NCBI RefSeq assembly: GCF_902499135.1
Contig: NZ_CABVPR010000065.1
Location: 1-34,473, forward strand
From: Burkholderia dolosa
GTDB lineage: Bacteria; Pseudomonadota; Gammaproteobacteria; Burkholderiales; Burkholderiaceae
Reading direction: 5' to 3'
Length of the DNA: 34,473 nucleotides
Shown here: positions 24,356 through 32,198 of the stretch, piece by piece
Position numbering within the stretch: the stretch's first letter is position 1
Layout: each line of letters opens with the position of its first letter
Translations under genes and position numbers: made by a program
Notes under the pieces: generated by a model
What the model saw: only the letters and a program-made list of their open reading frames with translations
What the model was told of the DNA's origin: nothing
Database searches by the model: none

Positions 24356-25396
24356 ATGAGTACGCAACCGAACCGGCGCCTCGACGCGCTCGTTTTCATC
24401 GGCCGTTTCCAGCCTCCGCATCGTGGTCACCTGAATGTGCTGAAGTCCGCATTGAGCCGGGCCGAGCGCGTGTGCGTGCTGATCGGCTCGACCGACCGGC
24501 CGCGCACGATCAAGGATCCGTTCTCGTTCGACGAGCGGCGCCAGATGCTGCTGTCGCTGTTCGACGCAGCGGAGCGCGAGCGCGTGACGATCGCGCCCGT
24601 GCAGGACTCGACGTACAACGACAACGACTGGCTGCGCTGGGTGCAGGATGCGGTCGCGGCCGCGCTCGGCGACGTCGCGCAGCGCCGCGTCGGGCTGATC
24701 GGTCACGAGAAGGACGCGACGTCGTATTACCTGCGGATGTTCCCGCAATGGGAACGGGTCGACGTCGACGCGACGGAAGACATTTCCGCAACCGAAATCC
24801 GCGACCAGTATTTCGCCGAGCGCACGAACAGCTTCGTGCGGTGGGCGGTGCCCGAACCGGTGTTCGGCTGGCTCGAGCGCTTTCGCACGCAGCCGGAGTT
24901 CGCGCAGCTGAAGGCCGAAGCCGAGTTCATCGCCGCGTATCGCAACGCATGGTCGGCCGCGCCGTATCCGGTCACGTTCGTGACCGTCGACGCGGTGGTC
25001 GTGCATTCCGGGCACATCCTGCTCGTGCGTCGCCGCAGCGAGCCGGGCCGCGGGCTGTGGGCGCTGCCGGGCGGATTCGTGAACCAGGACGAACGGCTCG
25101 ACGCCGCGTGCATTCGCGAACTGCGCGAGGAGACCGGCCTGAAGCTGCCGGAGCCCGTGCTGTGCGGTTCGCTGAAGGACCGCCAGGTGTTCGACCATCC
25201 GACCCGCTCGCTGCGCGGCCGCACGATCACGCACGCGTGCCTGTTCAACTTCCCGACCGGCGAGCTGCCGCGCGTGAAGGGCAGCGACGATGCCGACAAG
25301 GCGCGCTGGGTGCCGCTCAACGAGTTCGCGCAGATGCGCAGCGTGATGTTCGAGGATCACTTCGACATCGCGTATCACTTCCTGGGGAAGCTGTGA
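24356..25396 (+). CDS. nadM: Bifunctional NMN adenylyltransferase / Nudix hydrolase (NadM-type)
   Basis: 346 residues, ATG at 24356 behind GAGGGAG. The N-terminal half is a nucleotidyltransferase: FIGRFQPPHRGH with HxGH at residues 22-25 and ISATEIR near 143 (the usual ISxTxIR). The C-terminal half is a Nudix domain with the complete box G-x5-E-x7-REL-x-EE-x-GL from Gly240 to Leu262. It forms NAD from NMN and ATP, while the Nudix part hydrolyses ADP-ribose-type compounds. With nadV behind it, it makes NAD by the two-step nicotinamide salvage route. Confidence 0.95.
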   Translation: MSTQPNRRLDALVFIGRFQPPHRGHLNVLKSALSRAERVCVLIGSTDRPRTIKDPFSFDERRQMLLSLFDAAERERVTIAPVQDSTYNDNDWLRWVQDAVAAALGDVAQRRVGLIGHEKDATSYYLRMFPQWERVDVDATEDISATEIRDQYFAERTNSFVRWAVPEPVFGWLERFRTQPEFAQLKAEAEFIAAYRNAWSAAPYPVTFVTVDAVVVHSGHILLVRRRSEPGRGLWALPGGFVNQDERLDAACIRELREETGLKLPEPVLCGSLKDRQVFDHPTRSLRGRTITHACLFNFPTGELPRVKGSDDADKARWVPLNEFAQMRSVMFEDHFDIAYHFLGKL

Positions 25397-25419
25397 TGCG
25401 CTGATTCCCCGCTTCCGGT

Positions 25420-25440
25420 CCGCCGCGACAGACGCGGCGG
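25420..25440 (+). other. Intercistronic hairpin between nadM and nadV
   Basis: CCGCCGCG (25420-25427), loop ACAGA, CGCGGCGG (25433-25440). No T-run follows, so it more likely stabilises or partly attenuates the bicistronic message than ends it. Confidence 0.5.
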
Positions 25441-25469
25441 CATTGAAACGGCCTAGAGGAGCTCTAGCC

Positions 25470-26903
25470 ATGCAACACGATCCCGGCGGCTTTGCCGCGA
25501 TTCTCGCCAATCCGATCCTCAACACGGATTCGTACAAGGCTTCCCACTTTCTGCAATATCCGCCCGACGCGTCGGCGATGTTCTCGTACGTCGAATCGCG
25601 CGGCGGCCGCTACGACCGCACGCTGTTCTTCGGGCTGCAGATGCTGCTGAAGGAATATCTGTGCCGGCCGGTCACGCACGCGATGATCGACGACGCGCGC
25701 GCGTTCTTCGCCGCGCACGGCGAGCCGTTCAACGAAGCGGGGTGGCGCTGCGTCGTCGAGCGCTACGACGGCTATCTGCCGGTGAAGATCCGCGCGGTGC
25801 CGGAAGGCTCGATCGTGCCGGTGCACAACGTGCTGATGACGGTCGAATGCGACGATCCGCGCGCGTTCTGGCTCGCGTCATATCTCGAGACGATGCTGCT
25901 GCGCGTGTGGTATCCGGTGACGGTCGCCACGCGCAGCTGGCATCTGCGGCAGACGATCCGCCGCTACCTCGAGAAGACCGACGACGATCTCGCGCAACTG
26001 CCGTTCAAGCTGCACGATTTCGGCGCGCGCGGCGTGTCGAGCGCGGAATCGGCCGCGATCGGCGGCGCCGCGCACCTCGTCAGCTTCATGGGCTCGGACA
26101 CGGTGCTCGGCGTGCTCGCCGCGAACCGTTTCTACCGCGAGCCGATGGCCGCGTACTCGGTGCCCGCGGCCGAGCACAGCACGATCACGTCGTGGGGACG
26201 CGAGCACGAAGCGGACGCGTACCGGAACATGATCCGGCTCTTCGGCCGGCCCGGCGCGATCGTGTCGGTCGTATCCGACTCGTACGATCTGTTCGCGGCG
26301 CTCGAACTGTGGGGCGGCGAGCTGCGGCACGCGGTGATCGACTCGGGCGCGACGCTCGTCGTGCGCCCCGATTCGGGCGACCCGGTCACGATCGGGCTGC
26401 AGACCGTGCGCGCGCTCGACGCGTCGTTCGGCTCGACGGTGAACGGCAAAGGACGCCGCGTGCTGAATCACGTGCGCGTGATCCAGGGCGACGGCGTCGA
26501 CGAGCAGTCGATCGATGCGATTCTGTCCGTGCTCGATGACGCCGGCTATGCCGCCGGCAACGTGGCGTTCGGCATGGGCGGCGCGCTGCTGCAGCAGCTG
26601 AATCGCGACACGCAGCGCTTCGCGATGAAGTGCTCGGCGATCCGTCGCGGCGGCGTGTGGCACGACGTCTGCAAGGATCCCGCGACCGACCGCGGCAAGC
26701 GGTCGAAGAAGGGGCGGCTCACGCTGCTGCGCAATCGCCGCACCGGCGAGTACCGGACCGCGATGCTGCCGCTCGCGTGGGACGATCGCACGCTCGAACA
26801 CGAATGGGACGATGCGCTCGACACGGTGTTCGATACCGGCCGGCTGCTCGTCGACGCATCGTTCGCCGACGTGCGGGCAAGAGCGCATTCCGGGCACGCA
26901 TAA
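25470..26903 (+). CDS. nadV: Nicotinamide phosphoribosyltransferase (NadV)
   Basis: 477 residues from the ATG at 25470 (GAGGAG at 25456-25461); a TTG at 25443 extends the frame without support. Strong match to the NAMPT/NadV pattern: LNTDSYKASHFLQYPP, SYVESRGG, FGLQMLLKEYL, SVPAAEHSTITSWGREHEAD with the catalytic His, and the phosphoribosyl-binding VVRPDSGDPV. It makes NMN from nicotinamide and PRPP, which NadM converts to NAD. The 73-bp gap and the shared promoter suggest one operon. Confidence 0.95.
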   Translation: MQHDPGGFAAILANPILNTDSYKASHFLQYPPDASAMFSYVESRGGRYDRTLFFGLQMLLKEYLCRPVTHAMIDDARAFFAAHGEPFNEAGWRCVVERYDGYLPVKIRAVPEGSIVPVHNVLMTVECDDPRAFWLASYLETMLLRVWYPVTVATRSWHLRQTIRRYLEKTDDDLAQLPFKLHDFGARGVSSAESAAIGGAAHLVSFMGSDTVLGVLAANRFYREPMAAYSVPAAEHSTITSWGREHEADAYRNMIRLFGRPGAIVSVVSDSYDLFAALELWGGELRHAVIDSGATLVVRPDSGDPVTIGLQTVRALDASFGSTVNGKGRRVLNHVRVIQGDGVDEQSIDAILSVLDDAGYAAGNVAFGMGGALLQQLNRDTQRFAMKCSAIRRGGVWHDVCKDPATDRGKRSKKGRLTLLRNRRTGEYRTAMLPLAWDDRTLEHEWDDALDTVFDTGRLLVDASFADVRARAHSGHA

Positions 26904-26904
26904 G

Positions 26905-26949
26905 GCGCGCCGGCCGCAGCGCGAACGCGCCTCGCGCTGCGCGGCGCGC
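26905..26949. terminator. Bidirectional hairpin between nadV and the MocR gene
   Basis: Left arm 26905-26924 and right arm 26932-26949 form an 18-bp stem with one 2-nt bulge and a 7-nt loop, directly between the convergent stops. No T-run on either side. Confidence 0.6.
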
Positions 26950-26960
26950 ATCGCCGGTTC

Positions 26961-28439
26961 TCAACGCTCGCTCGTCGCCGCGCGGCGGCCTTCGCGCGGC
27001 TGCGCGCTACGGTCGTCCGCCTTGCGTGCCGCGTCCATCGCACGCGCGAGCGCATCGAACACCGCGGGCCCCTTGCAGCGCGACACGTTGAAGCGCAGAT
27101 ACGACGTCGCGCCGTGCGACGCGCTGAACACGTTGCCCGGCGCGAGCACGACGTCGTGATCGAGCGCATGACGCGCGACGCGCGCGGCATCGAGCTCGTC
27201 CGGCAGCCGCGCCCACACGAACAGCCCGCCGCGCGGCTCGGTCCAGATGTCGAGCCCCGCGCGCGCGAGCCGCCGGATCGTCTCGCCCATCGCGTCGGCG
27301 AGCCGCGCGCGCAGCGCGTCGAGATGACGCCGGTACGTGCCGTCGACGAGCAGCCGATGCACGACGTTCGCGCCGATCTGTGCATTGCCGAACGACGTCG
27401 CGAGTTTCAGGTCGACGAGCGCGTCGATCCATTCGGCGCGCGCGGCGACGTAGCCGCAGCGGATCGCGGCCGACAGCGTCTTCGAGAAGCTGCCGATCGA
27501 CACGACGCGCGACAGCCCGTCGAATGCCGCGAGGCGCGGCGCGGGCGTGGTCTCGAAATCCGCGAAGATGTCGTCCTCGACGATCAGCAGCCCGTGCTCG
27601 GCGGCGAGCGTCAGCAGCCGGTGTGCGACCGGCGGCGCGAGCGTCGCGCCGGTCGGGTTGTGCAGCGCGGCGTTCGTGATGTAGAGGCGCGGCCGATGTT
27701 CGGCGAGCGTCTGCTCGAAGCGGGCGAGGTCGGGCCCGTTCGGCGTGTACGGGACGCTGACGATCCGCGCGCGGTGCGCGCGCAGCAGCGCCTGGAAGTT
27801 GAAGTAGCACGGATCGTCGACGACGACCGTATCGCCGGGCTCGAGCAGCAGCCGGCACACGAGGTCGAGCGCGTGCGTGCCGCCGTCGGTCAGCAGGATC
27901 TGCGCGGGCTCCGCATGCACGCCGTGCTGGGCGAGCCGCCACGCGAGCTGCTGGCGCAGCGCGGGCAGACCGAGCGGCGTCGCGTAGTCGGTCAGCGCGT
28001 CGGCGTCGTCGCGCGACACGGCGCGCAGCGCGCGGCGCAGGCTTTCGTCCGGCAGCCACGACGACGGCAGCCAGCCGCAGCCGGGCTTCATCGTCGCGGG
28101 CGCCGCTTCCAGCGACTGCCGCGACAGCCACAGCGGATCGAGTTCGCGGTCGAGGCGCGGGCCGAGATCCGCGAGCGCGAGCGGCGGCGCATGGCCCGAT
28201 ACGTAGAAGCCCGACCCGCGCCGCGCGACCAGCACGCCTTCGCTCGCGAGCCGCTCGTACGCATCGACGACCGTCGATTTCGATACGTGCAGCGCGTCCG
28301 CCATCATCCGGATCGACGGCACGCGCGCGCCCGGCATCAGCGCGCGGCTCGCGATGCGTGCGCGCAGCGTGTCCATCACGGTTTCGACGCGCGTGCGCGA
28401 CGGGGCGGGCGGAACGGGATCGACGGGAGTAACGCGCAT
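26961..28439 (-). CDS. MocR-type regulator (GntR HTH fused to aminotransferase fold)
   Basis: 492 residues. GntR winged helix at about 15-82 (ALMPGARVPSIRMMADAL, HVSKSTVVDAYERLASEG), then a class I aminotransferase-like domain: NPTG at 261-264, EDDIF at 288-292 and the PLP lysine Lys320 in SIGSFSKTLS. MocR proteins use PLP or its adducts with an amine as effector and normally regulate a divergent gene, here the EamA transporter. The regulated compound may be an amino acid, GABA-like amine or vitamin B6; nothing here decides it. Confidence 0.93.
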   Translation of the reverse strand: MRVTPVDPVPPAPSRTRVETVMDTLRARIASRALMPGARVPSIRMMADALHVSKSTVVDAYERLASEGVLVARRGSGFYVSGHAPPLALADLGPRLDRELDPLWLSRQSLEAAPATMKPGCGWLPSSWLPDESLRRALRAVSRDDADALTDYATPLGLPALRQQLAWRLAQHGVHAEPAQILLTDGGTHALDLVCRLLLEPGDTVVVDDPCYFNFQALLRAHRARIVSVPYTPNGPDLARFEQTLAEHRPRLYITNAALHNPTGATLAPPVAHRLLTLAAEHGLLIVEDDIFADFETTPAPRLAAFDGLSRVVSIGSFSKTLSAAIRCGYVAARAEWIDALVDLKLATSFGNAQIGANVVHRLLVDGTYRRHLDALRARLADAMGETIRRLARAGLDIWTEPRGGLFVWARLPDELDAARVARHALDHDVVLAPGNVFSASHGATSYLRFNVSRCKGPAVFDALARAMDAARKADDRSAQPREGRRAATSER

Positions 28440-28450
28440 GACGAACGGTG

Positions 28451-28493
28451 AACTGTACGGCCGTTTGTCCAGTACAGTTTGTCGGAATTGTAT
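28451..28493 (+). promoter_or_regulatory. MocR operator and transporter promoter
   Basis: AACTGTAC (28451-28458) and GTACAGTT (28472-28479) form a perfect inverted repeat, starts 21 bp (two helical turns) apart. A promoter TTGTCC (28465-28470), 17-nt spacer, TTGTAT (28488-28493) overlaps the second half-site. This is the layout of MocR-type activators or autorepressors, and the site lies only 12 bp from the regulator's own start codon. Confidence 0.7.
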
Positions 28494-28565
28494 TGGGCTG
28501 TAGCTTACGCGTTTTTCGCGCGCGGCGGATCATCGGTCATCCACTTCCTCGACCAGGATTTCCCC

Positions 28566-29453
28566 GTGCAAAAGACGACCGACGGATGGCTCAGCGGCAT
28601 GCTGGGCGTCATCATCTTCAGCGGCTCGCTGCCTGCGACGCGTGTCGCGGTGCAGGGGCTCGACCCGCTGTTCCTCACGTTCGCGCGCGCGACGATCGCC
28701 GGCGCGCTCGGCCTGCTGCTGCTCGTCGCGCTGAAGCAGAAGCGGCCGACGCGTGCGGAGGCGGCATCGCTCGTCGTCGTCGCGCTCGGCGTCGTGATCG
28801 GTTTTCCGCTGTTGACCGCGCTCGCGCTCAAGCACGTGACGTCCGCGCATGCGATCGTGTTCGTCGGGCTGCTGCCGCTCGCGACCGCGCTGTTCGGCGT
28901 CTGGCGCGGCGGCGAGCGGCCGCGGCTGCCGTTCTGGCTGTTCTCGCTGGTCGGCAGCGGCGCGGTGGCCGCGTTCGCATTGCGCAACGGCGGGCACGCG
29001 TCGATCGTCGGCGATGCGCTGATGCTGGCCGCGATCGTCGCGTGCGGGCTCGGCTACGCGGAAGGCGCGCGGCTGTCGCGCGATCTCGGCGGCTGGCAGG
29101 TGATCTCGTGGGCGCTCGTGCTGTCGCTGCCGCTGATGCTGCCGCTCGCGTGGCTCACGCGGCCGGCGACGCTCGCCGGCGTCGACGCGGGCGCGCTGTG
29201 GGGGCTCGCGTACGTGTCGCTGTTCAGCATGCTGATCGGCTTCGTGTTCTGGTATCGCGGGCTCGCGCTCGGCGGGATCGCCGGCGTCGGCCAGCTGCAG
29301 CTGCTGCAGCCGTTCTTCGGCTTCCTGCTCGCGGCCGGGCTGCTGCACGAGACGGTGCCGCCGTCGATGCTGGTCGTGACGGTCGTCGTGGTCGGCTGTG
29401 TCGCGGGCGCGAAGTACTTCTCGAAGATCGCGCCGGTGCAGCGCGCCGGATGA
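28566..29453 (+). CDS. EamA/DMT family transporter
   Basis: 295 residues from a GTG at 28566 with AGGA at 28555-28558. The frame is open back to a TTG at 28479, but that start would lie inside the operator and promoter. Ten hydrophobic segments in two EamA repeats, for example GMLGVIIFSGSLPATRVAV, GVVIGFPLLTALALKHV and GFVFWYRGLALGGIAGVGQL. It is expected to move a small metabolite across the inner membrane, likely the compound sensed by the divergent MocR protein. Confidence 0.9.
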   Translation: MQKTTDGWLSGMLGVIIFSGSLPATRVAVQGLDPLFLTFARATIAGALGLLLLVALKQKRPTRAEAASLVVVALGVVIGFPLLTALALKHVTSAHAIVFVGLLPLATALFGVWRGGERPRLPFWLFSLVGSGAVAAFALRNGGHASIVGDALMLAAIVACGLGYAEGARLSRDLGGWQVISWALVLSLPLMLPLAWLTRPATLAGVDAGALWGLAYVSLFSMLIGFVFWYRGLALGGIAGVGQLQLLQPFFGFLLAAGLLHETVPPSMLVVTVVVVGCVAGAKYFSKIAPVQRAG

Positions 29454-29541
29454 TGTGCAACGCGGCGCACGCTGCGGCGGGAGAGGCGCGCGCGGCGTGC
29501 GGCACGACCGGACAGTCCGCCGCCGCGCGTGCACGCACCGC

Positions 29542-30159
29542 TTATCCCATCACGACGTTCGCGAGCCGGAACTGATACGCGGTGGCGGTCGTGCCGCCGC
29601 CGCCGCCCGTCATCACGATGTCGGCGCTCTTGATGCCGAGCAGCGACAGTTCGGTGTTGATGTCGGACAGCACCGCCGAATTCATCACCGCGCCCTGTTC
29701 GATCTGCGATGCGGTGCCGATCCACAGCGTCGGCTTGAATTCGAACACGGCCTTCTGGCCGGGTACGATGCCGGTCTTGTGCGCGAGCAGCCGGTTGTCC
29801 TTGAAGACCGACGCGGTGATCGCGCCCTGGCGCAGGTCGTTGCGCAGCTGGATCTCGCGCGACGTCGGCGCCGGCCCGGCGAACGCGAGCACGTTGCCGG
29901 ACGCGGCGCGCGACACGCTGAAGATCTGTCCGTTGTCCGCACGCTTTTGCGGCATGTAGTTGCCGTCGGCGTCGCTCGCGGAGACAGTCGTCAGCATCGG
30001 AAACACGAACGGATGGTTGTCGCCGCGCCCGCAGTTCGTGATGACCTTCCACGCGATCGCCAGTTCGTCGAAATCGGTCGACACGTTCTTCTGGAAGATC
30101 ACGACCTGGCTGTTGTTCACGTCGTTCGACAGGTTGACGAAGTTGAGCTTGATGTCCAT
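29542..30159 (-). CDS. Paralogue A of an uncharacterised ~205-residue family
   Basis: 205 residues, ATG at 30159, no signal peptide or membrane segment. Shared N-terminal block: LNFVNLSNDVNNSQVVIFQK, then DFDELAIAWKVITNCGRGD and HPF; shared C-terminal block: PGQKAVFEFKPTLWIGTASQ, DINTELSLLGIKSADIVMTG. A Gly-rich loop (TGGGGGTT) precedes the last strand. It is rich in beta-strand-like alternation. I do not recognise the family. Closest to paralogue B, of identical length. Last gene of the cluster. Confidence 0.88.
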   Translation of the reverse strand: MDIKLNFVNLSNDVNNSQVVIFQKNVSTDFDELAIAWKVITNCGRGDNHPFVFPMLTTVSASDADGNYMPQKRADNGQIFSVSRAASGNVLAFAGPAPTSREIQLRNDLRQGAITASVFKDNRLLAHKTGIVPGQKAVFEFKPTLWIGTASQIEQGAVMNSAVLSDINTELSLLGIKSADIVMTGGGGGTTATAYQFRLANVVMG

Positions 30160-30184
30160 GAGTCACCTTGATTCGATCTGGATC

Positions 30185-30221
30185 AGTGATTGAAACGCGC
30201 CGGCCGTGTGTTGCCGGCGCG
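30185..30221 (-). terminator. Hairpin between paralogues B and A
   Basis: CGCGCCGGC (30196-30204) and GCCGGCGCG (30213-30221) are perfect 9-bp arms 7 nt after the paralogue B stop; TTTC follows the stem on the minus strand. Paralogue A may therefore be transcribed less than B, or from its own promoter. Confidence 0.6.
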
Positions 30222-30228
30222 CGTGTCG

Positions 30229-30846
30229 TTACGCCATCACGACGTTCTCGAGCCGGAACGTGAACGGCAGCGAGCGCGGGCCGGGGCCGCCGCCGGTCAT
30301 CACGATGTCGGCGCTCGCGATCCCGAGCAGCGACAGCTCGGTGTTGATGTCGGAGATGACCGCCGAGTTCAGCAGCGCGCCCTGTTCGACCTGCGACGCG
30401 ACGCCGATCCAGATCGTCGGCTTGAACTGGAACACGGCCTTCTGGCCCGGCGCGACGGACGTCTTGCGCGCAAGCGCGCTGCCGTCCTTGTAGATCGTCG
30501 CGTTGATCGCGCCGGTCGGCAGATCGTTGCGCACCTGCACTTCGGTGCTCGCGCCCGGCTCGGCGCCGAGCTGCAGTACGTCGCCCGAGCTGGAGCGCAC
30601 GACCTGGAACACCTGGCCGTTCGTCGCGAGCTGCTGCGGCATGTAGTTGCCCCAGCTGTCGCTTGCGCTCACGCTCATCGTCATCGGGAACTTGAACGGA
30701 TGGTTGTCGCCCTGGCCGCAATTGCGGATCACCTTCCATGCGATCGCGAGTTCGTCGAAGTCGGTGGCCACGTTCTTCTGGAAGATCACGATGCTCGAGT
30801 TGTTCGCATCGTTCGAGCGGTTGATCAGGTTCAGCTGGATATCCAC
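30229..30846 (-). CDS. Paralogue B of the uncharacterised ~205-residue family
   Basis: 205 residues from a GTG at 30846 with AAGGAG eight bases before it; the frame is open upstream but low-complexity. Starts VDIQLNLINRSNDANNSSIV and carries FQKNVATDFDELAIAWKVI, NCGQGDNHPF, PGQKAVFQFKPTIWIGVASQ and SADIVMTGGG. Very similar to paralogue A throughout, so a recent duplication. No export signal. Function unknown; the context is a phasin-like and a PHB-depolymerase-like gene. Confidence 0.88.
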   Translation of the reverse strand: MDIQLNLINRSNDANNSSIVIFQKNVATDFDELAIAWKVIRNCGQGDNHPFKFPMTMSVSASDSWGNYMPQQLATNGQVFQVVRSSSGDVLQLGAEPGASTEVQVRNDLPTGAINATIYKDGSALARKTSVAPGQKAVFQFKPTIWIGVASQVEQGALLNSAVISDINTELSLLGIASADIVMTGGGPGPRSLPFTFRLENVVMA

Positions 30847-30940
30847 GTCGTTGCTCCTTGCGTTCAAAAAAAAGCGGCAATCGGTCTGCCGCATACCTTT
30901 CCCGCCGGCGCGTGCGCGAGCGCGCGCCGTCAAGCCCGTC

Positions 30941-30970
30941 GAAACCGGATGAAACCGGATGAAACCGGAT
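30941..30970. repeat. Three tandem decamers between paralogues C and B
   Basis: GAAACCGGAT repeated three times exactly (one helical turn each), 9 nt beyond the paralogue C stop. Next to it lies a hairpin GGCGCGTGC-GCGA-GCGCGCGCC (30907-30928) with a GNRA-type loop. Either could end, attenuate or regulate transcription into paralogue B. Confidence 0.85.
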
Positions 30971-30979
30971 GAAGCGGCG

Positions 30980-31600
30980 CTACGCGCGCACGACGCGTTC
31001 GAGCGCGAATGCGAACGGCTGCGCATCGGCGCCGGTGCCGCCGCCTGTCATCACGATGTCCGCCGCCGCGATGCCGGCGAGCGGCAGCTGCGTGTTCACG
31101 CTCGACAGCACCGCCGCGTGCAGCGCGCGGCTTTCCTGCACCTGCGACGCGACGCCGATCCACAGCGTGGGCGTGAAGCGGAACACCGCCTTCTGGCCGG
31201 GCGCGACCGCTTCCTTCACCGCGATCAGCCGGCCCGCGCTGAACGCGTTCACGTTCACCGCGCCGCGCGTCATCCGGTTCACGACCTCGATGTCGCCGCC
31301 GGACGCGCCGGCACGGTCGGGCACGAGCCGGCCGCGGCCGGTCGGATGCGCGTCGACCGCGAAGCGCGTGCCGGCCGGCGCGGCGACGCGCGGCGAGAAG
31401 TTGCCGTGCTCGTCGCCGAGCGCGACGTCGATGTCGGTCGAATAGACGAACGGATGGAAGCAGTCGCGCCCGCAGTAGCGGATCACCTTCCATGCGACGG
31501 CGAACGTGTCGAGATCGGGAATCACGTCGCGCTGGAACAGCACGACTTCGCTGTTGCCGCAGTCGTTCGAGCGATTCACGAAGCGCAGCCGGATGTCCAT
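30980..31600 (-). CDS. Paralogue C (divergent) of the uncharacterised ~205-residue family
   Basis: 206 residues, ATG at 31600 overlapping the stop of the phasin-like gene as TGATG, so translationally coupled. Same framework: MDIRLRFVNRSNDCGNSEVV, DLDTFAVAWKVIRYCGRDC, HPFVYSTDIDVALGDEHGN, PGQKAVFRFTPTLWIGVASQ, AADIVMTGGG. It is more diverged than A and B and has extra cysteines (SNDCGN and RYCGRDC), which A and B lack except for the shared Cys. Function unknown. Confidence 0.88.
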   Translation of the reverse strand: MDIRLRFVNRSNDCGNSEVVLFQRDVIPDLDTFAVAWKVIRYCGRDCFHPFVYSTDIDVALGDEHGNFSPRVAAPAGTRFAVDAHPTGRGRLVPDRAGASGGDIEVVNRMTRGAVNVNAFSAGRLIAVKEAVAPGQKAVFRFTPTLWIGVASQVQESRALHAAVLSSVNTQLPLAGIAAADIVMTGGGTGADAQPFAFALERVVRA

Positions 31601-32139
31601 CACGCTTGCTCCCGAGCGGGCGCGGCGTCGCCGTCGCGCAGGTTGCGGTCGGCCCACTGCGCAAGCGCCGGCGCGACGCCGTTCGCGAGCGACGCGACGT
31701 GCAGCGCCTGCGCGCGCGCCTGCGCATGCACGTCGCCGGCGAAGCGGCCGAGCGCCATCGCGGCATCGGCCGGCCCGCGCGTGCGGCCGAGATCGTCCAG
31801 GCATTGCGCGGCTGCGTCGGCCATCGCGCCCGCATGCTGCAGGTGGCTCTGCGTGAAGCGCGTCGCGAGGTCCGCGTTCAGCGCGGCGAGTTCCTTGATC
31901 GCGGCGGCCGAGCTGCCGGGCGCGAGCCGTTCGATCTGCGCGCGCCACAGCGAGTCGGTCGCCGCCTGGCACGCATCCATGTAGCGGTGGCCGGCTTGCA
32001 GCGCGGTGTGCGCGAATGCGCGCCATGCGGGGCCGCCGGTCGTGCCGGCCGCGCCGGTGGTCTGTGCGGCGAATTTGCCGAGCAGCTGCAGCGCGTTGGC
32101 GTGCGCGCTTTCCCATTGGGCGATGAACGTGGAGAACAT
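31600..32139 (-). CDS. Phasin-like helical protein
   Basis: 179 residues from the ATG at 32139 (AAGGAA before it). All-helical, Ala/Gln-rich and amphipathic (AAAIKELAALNADLATRFTQ, DVHAQARAQALHVASLANG), with the short FSTFIAQWESAHANALQLL start. Size and composition fit the phasin family, which coats polyhydroxyalkanoate granules, but no diagnostic motif is visible. It lies between the PHB depolymerase-like gene (59 bp upstream) and paralogue C (overlapping), so it belongs to the same operon. Confidence 0.75.
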   Translation of the reverse strand: MFSTFIAQWESAHANALQLLGKFAAQTTGAAGTTGGPAWRAFAHTALQAGHRYMDACQAATDSLWRAQIERLAPGSSAAAIKELAALNADLATRFTQSHLQHAGAMADAAAQCLDDLGRTRGPADAAMALGRFAGDVHAQARAQALHVASLANGVAPALAQWADRNLRDGDAAPAREQA

Positions 32140-32198
32140 GGCGGTTCCTTGTATTGGATCGAGTGGCGGTGACGGGACGTCGGCGTGCATCGCGCGAA

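Noticed and set aside
29542-31600. AidA/PixA inclusion-body protein family for the three paralogues
   Set aside because: Tempting because Burkholderia has tandem aidA genes, but the conserved blocks seen here (AWKVI, PGQKAVF, ADIVMTGGG) are not those I know for PixA/AidA proteins.
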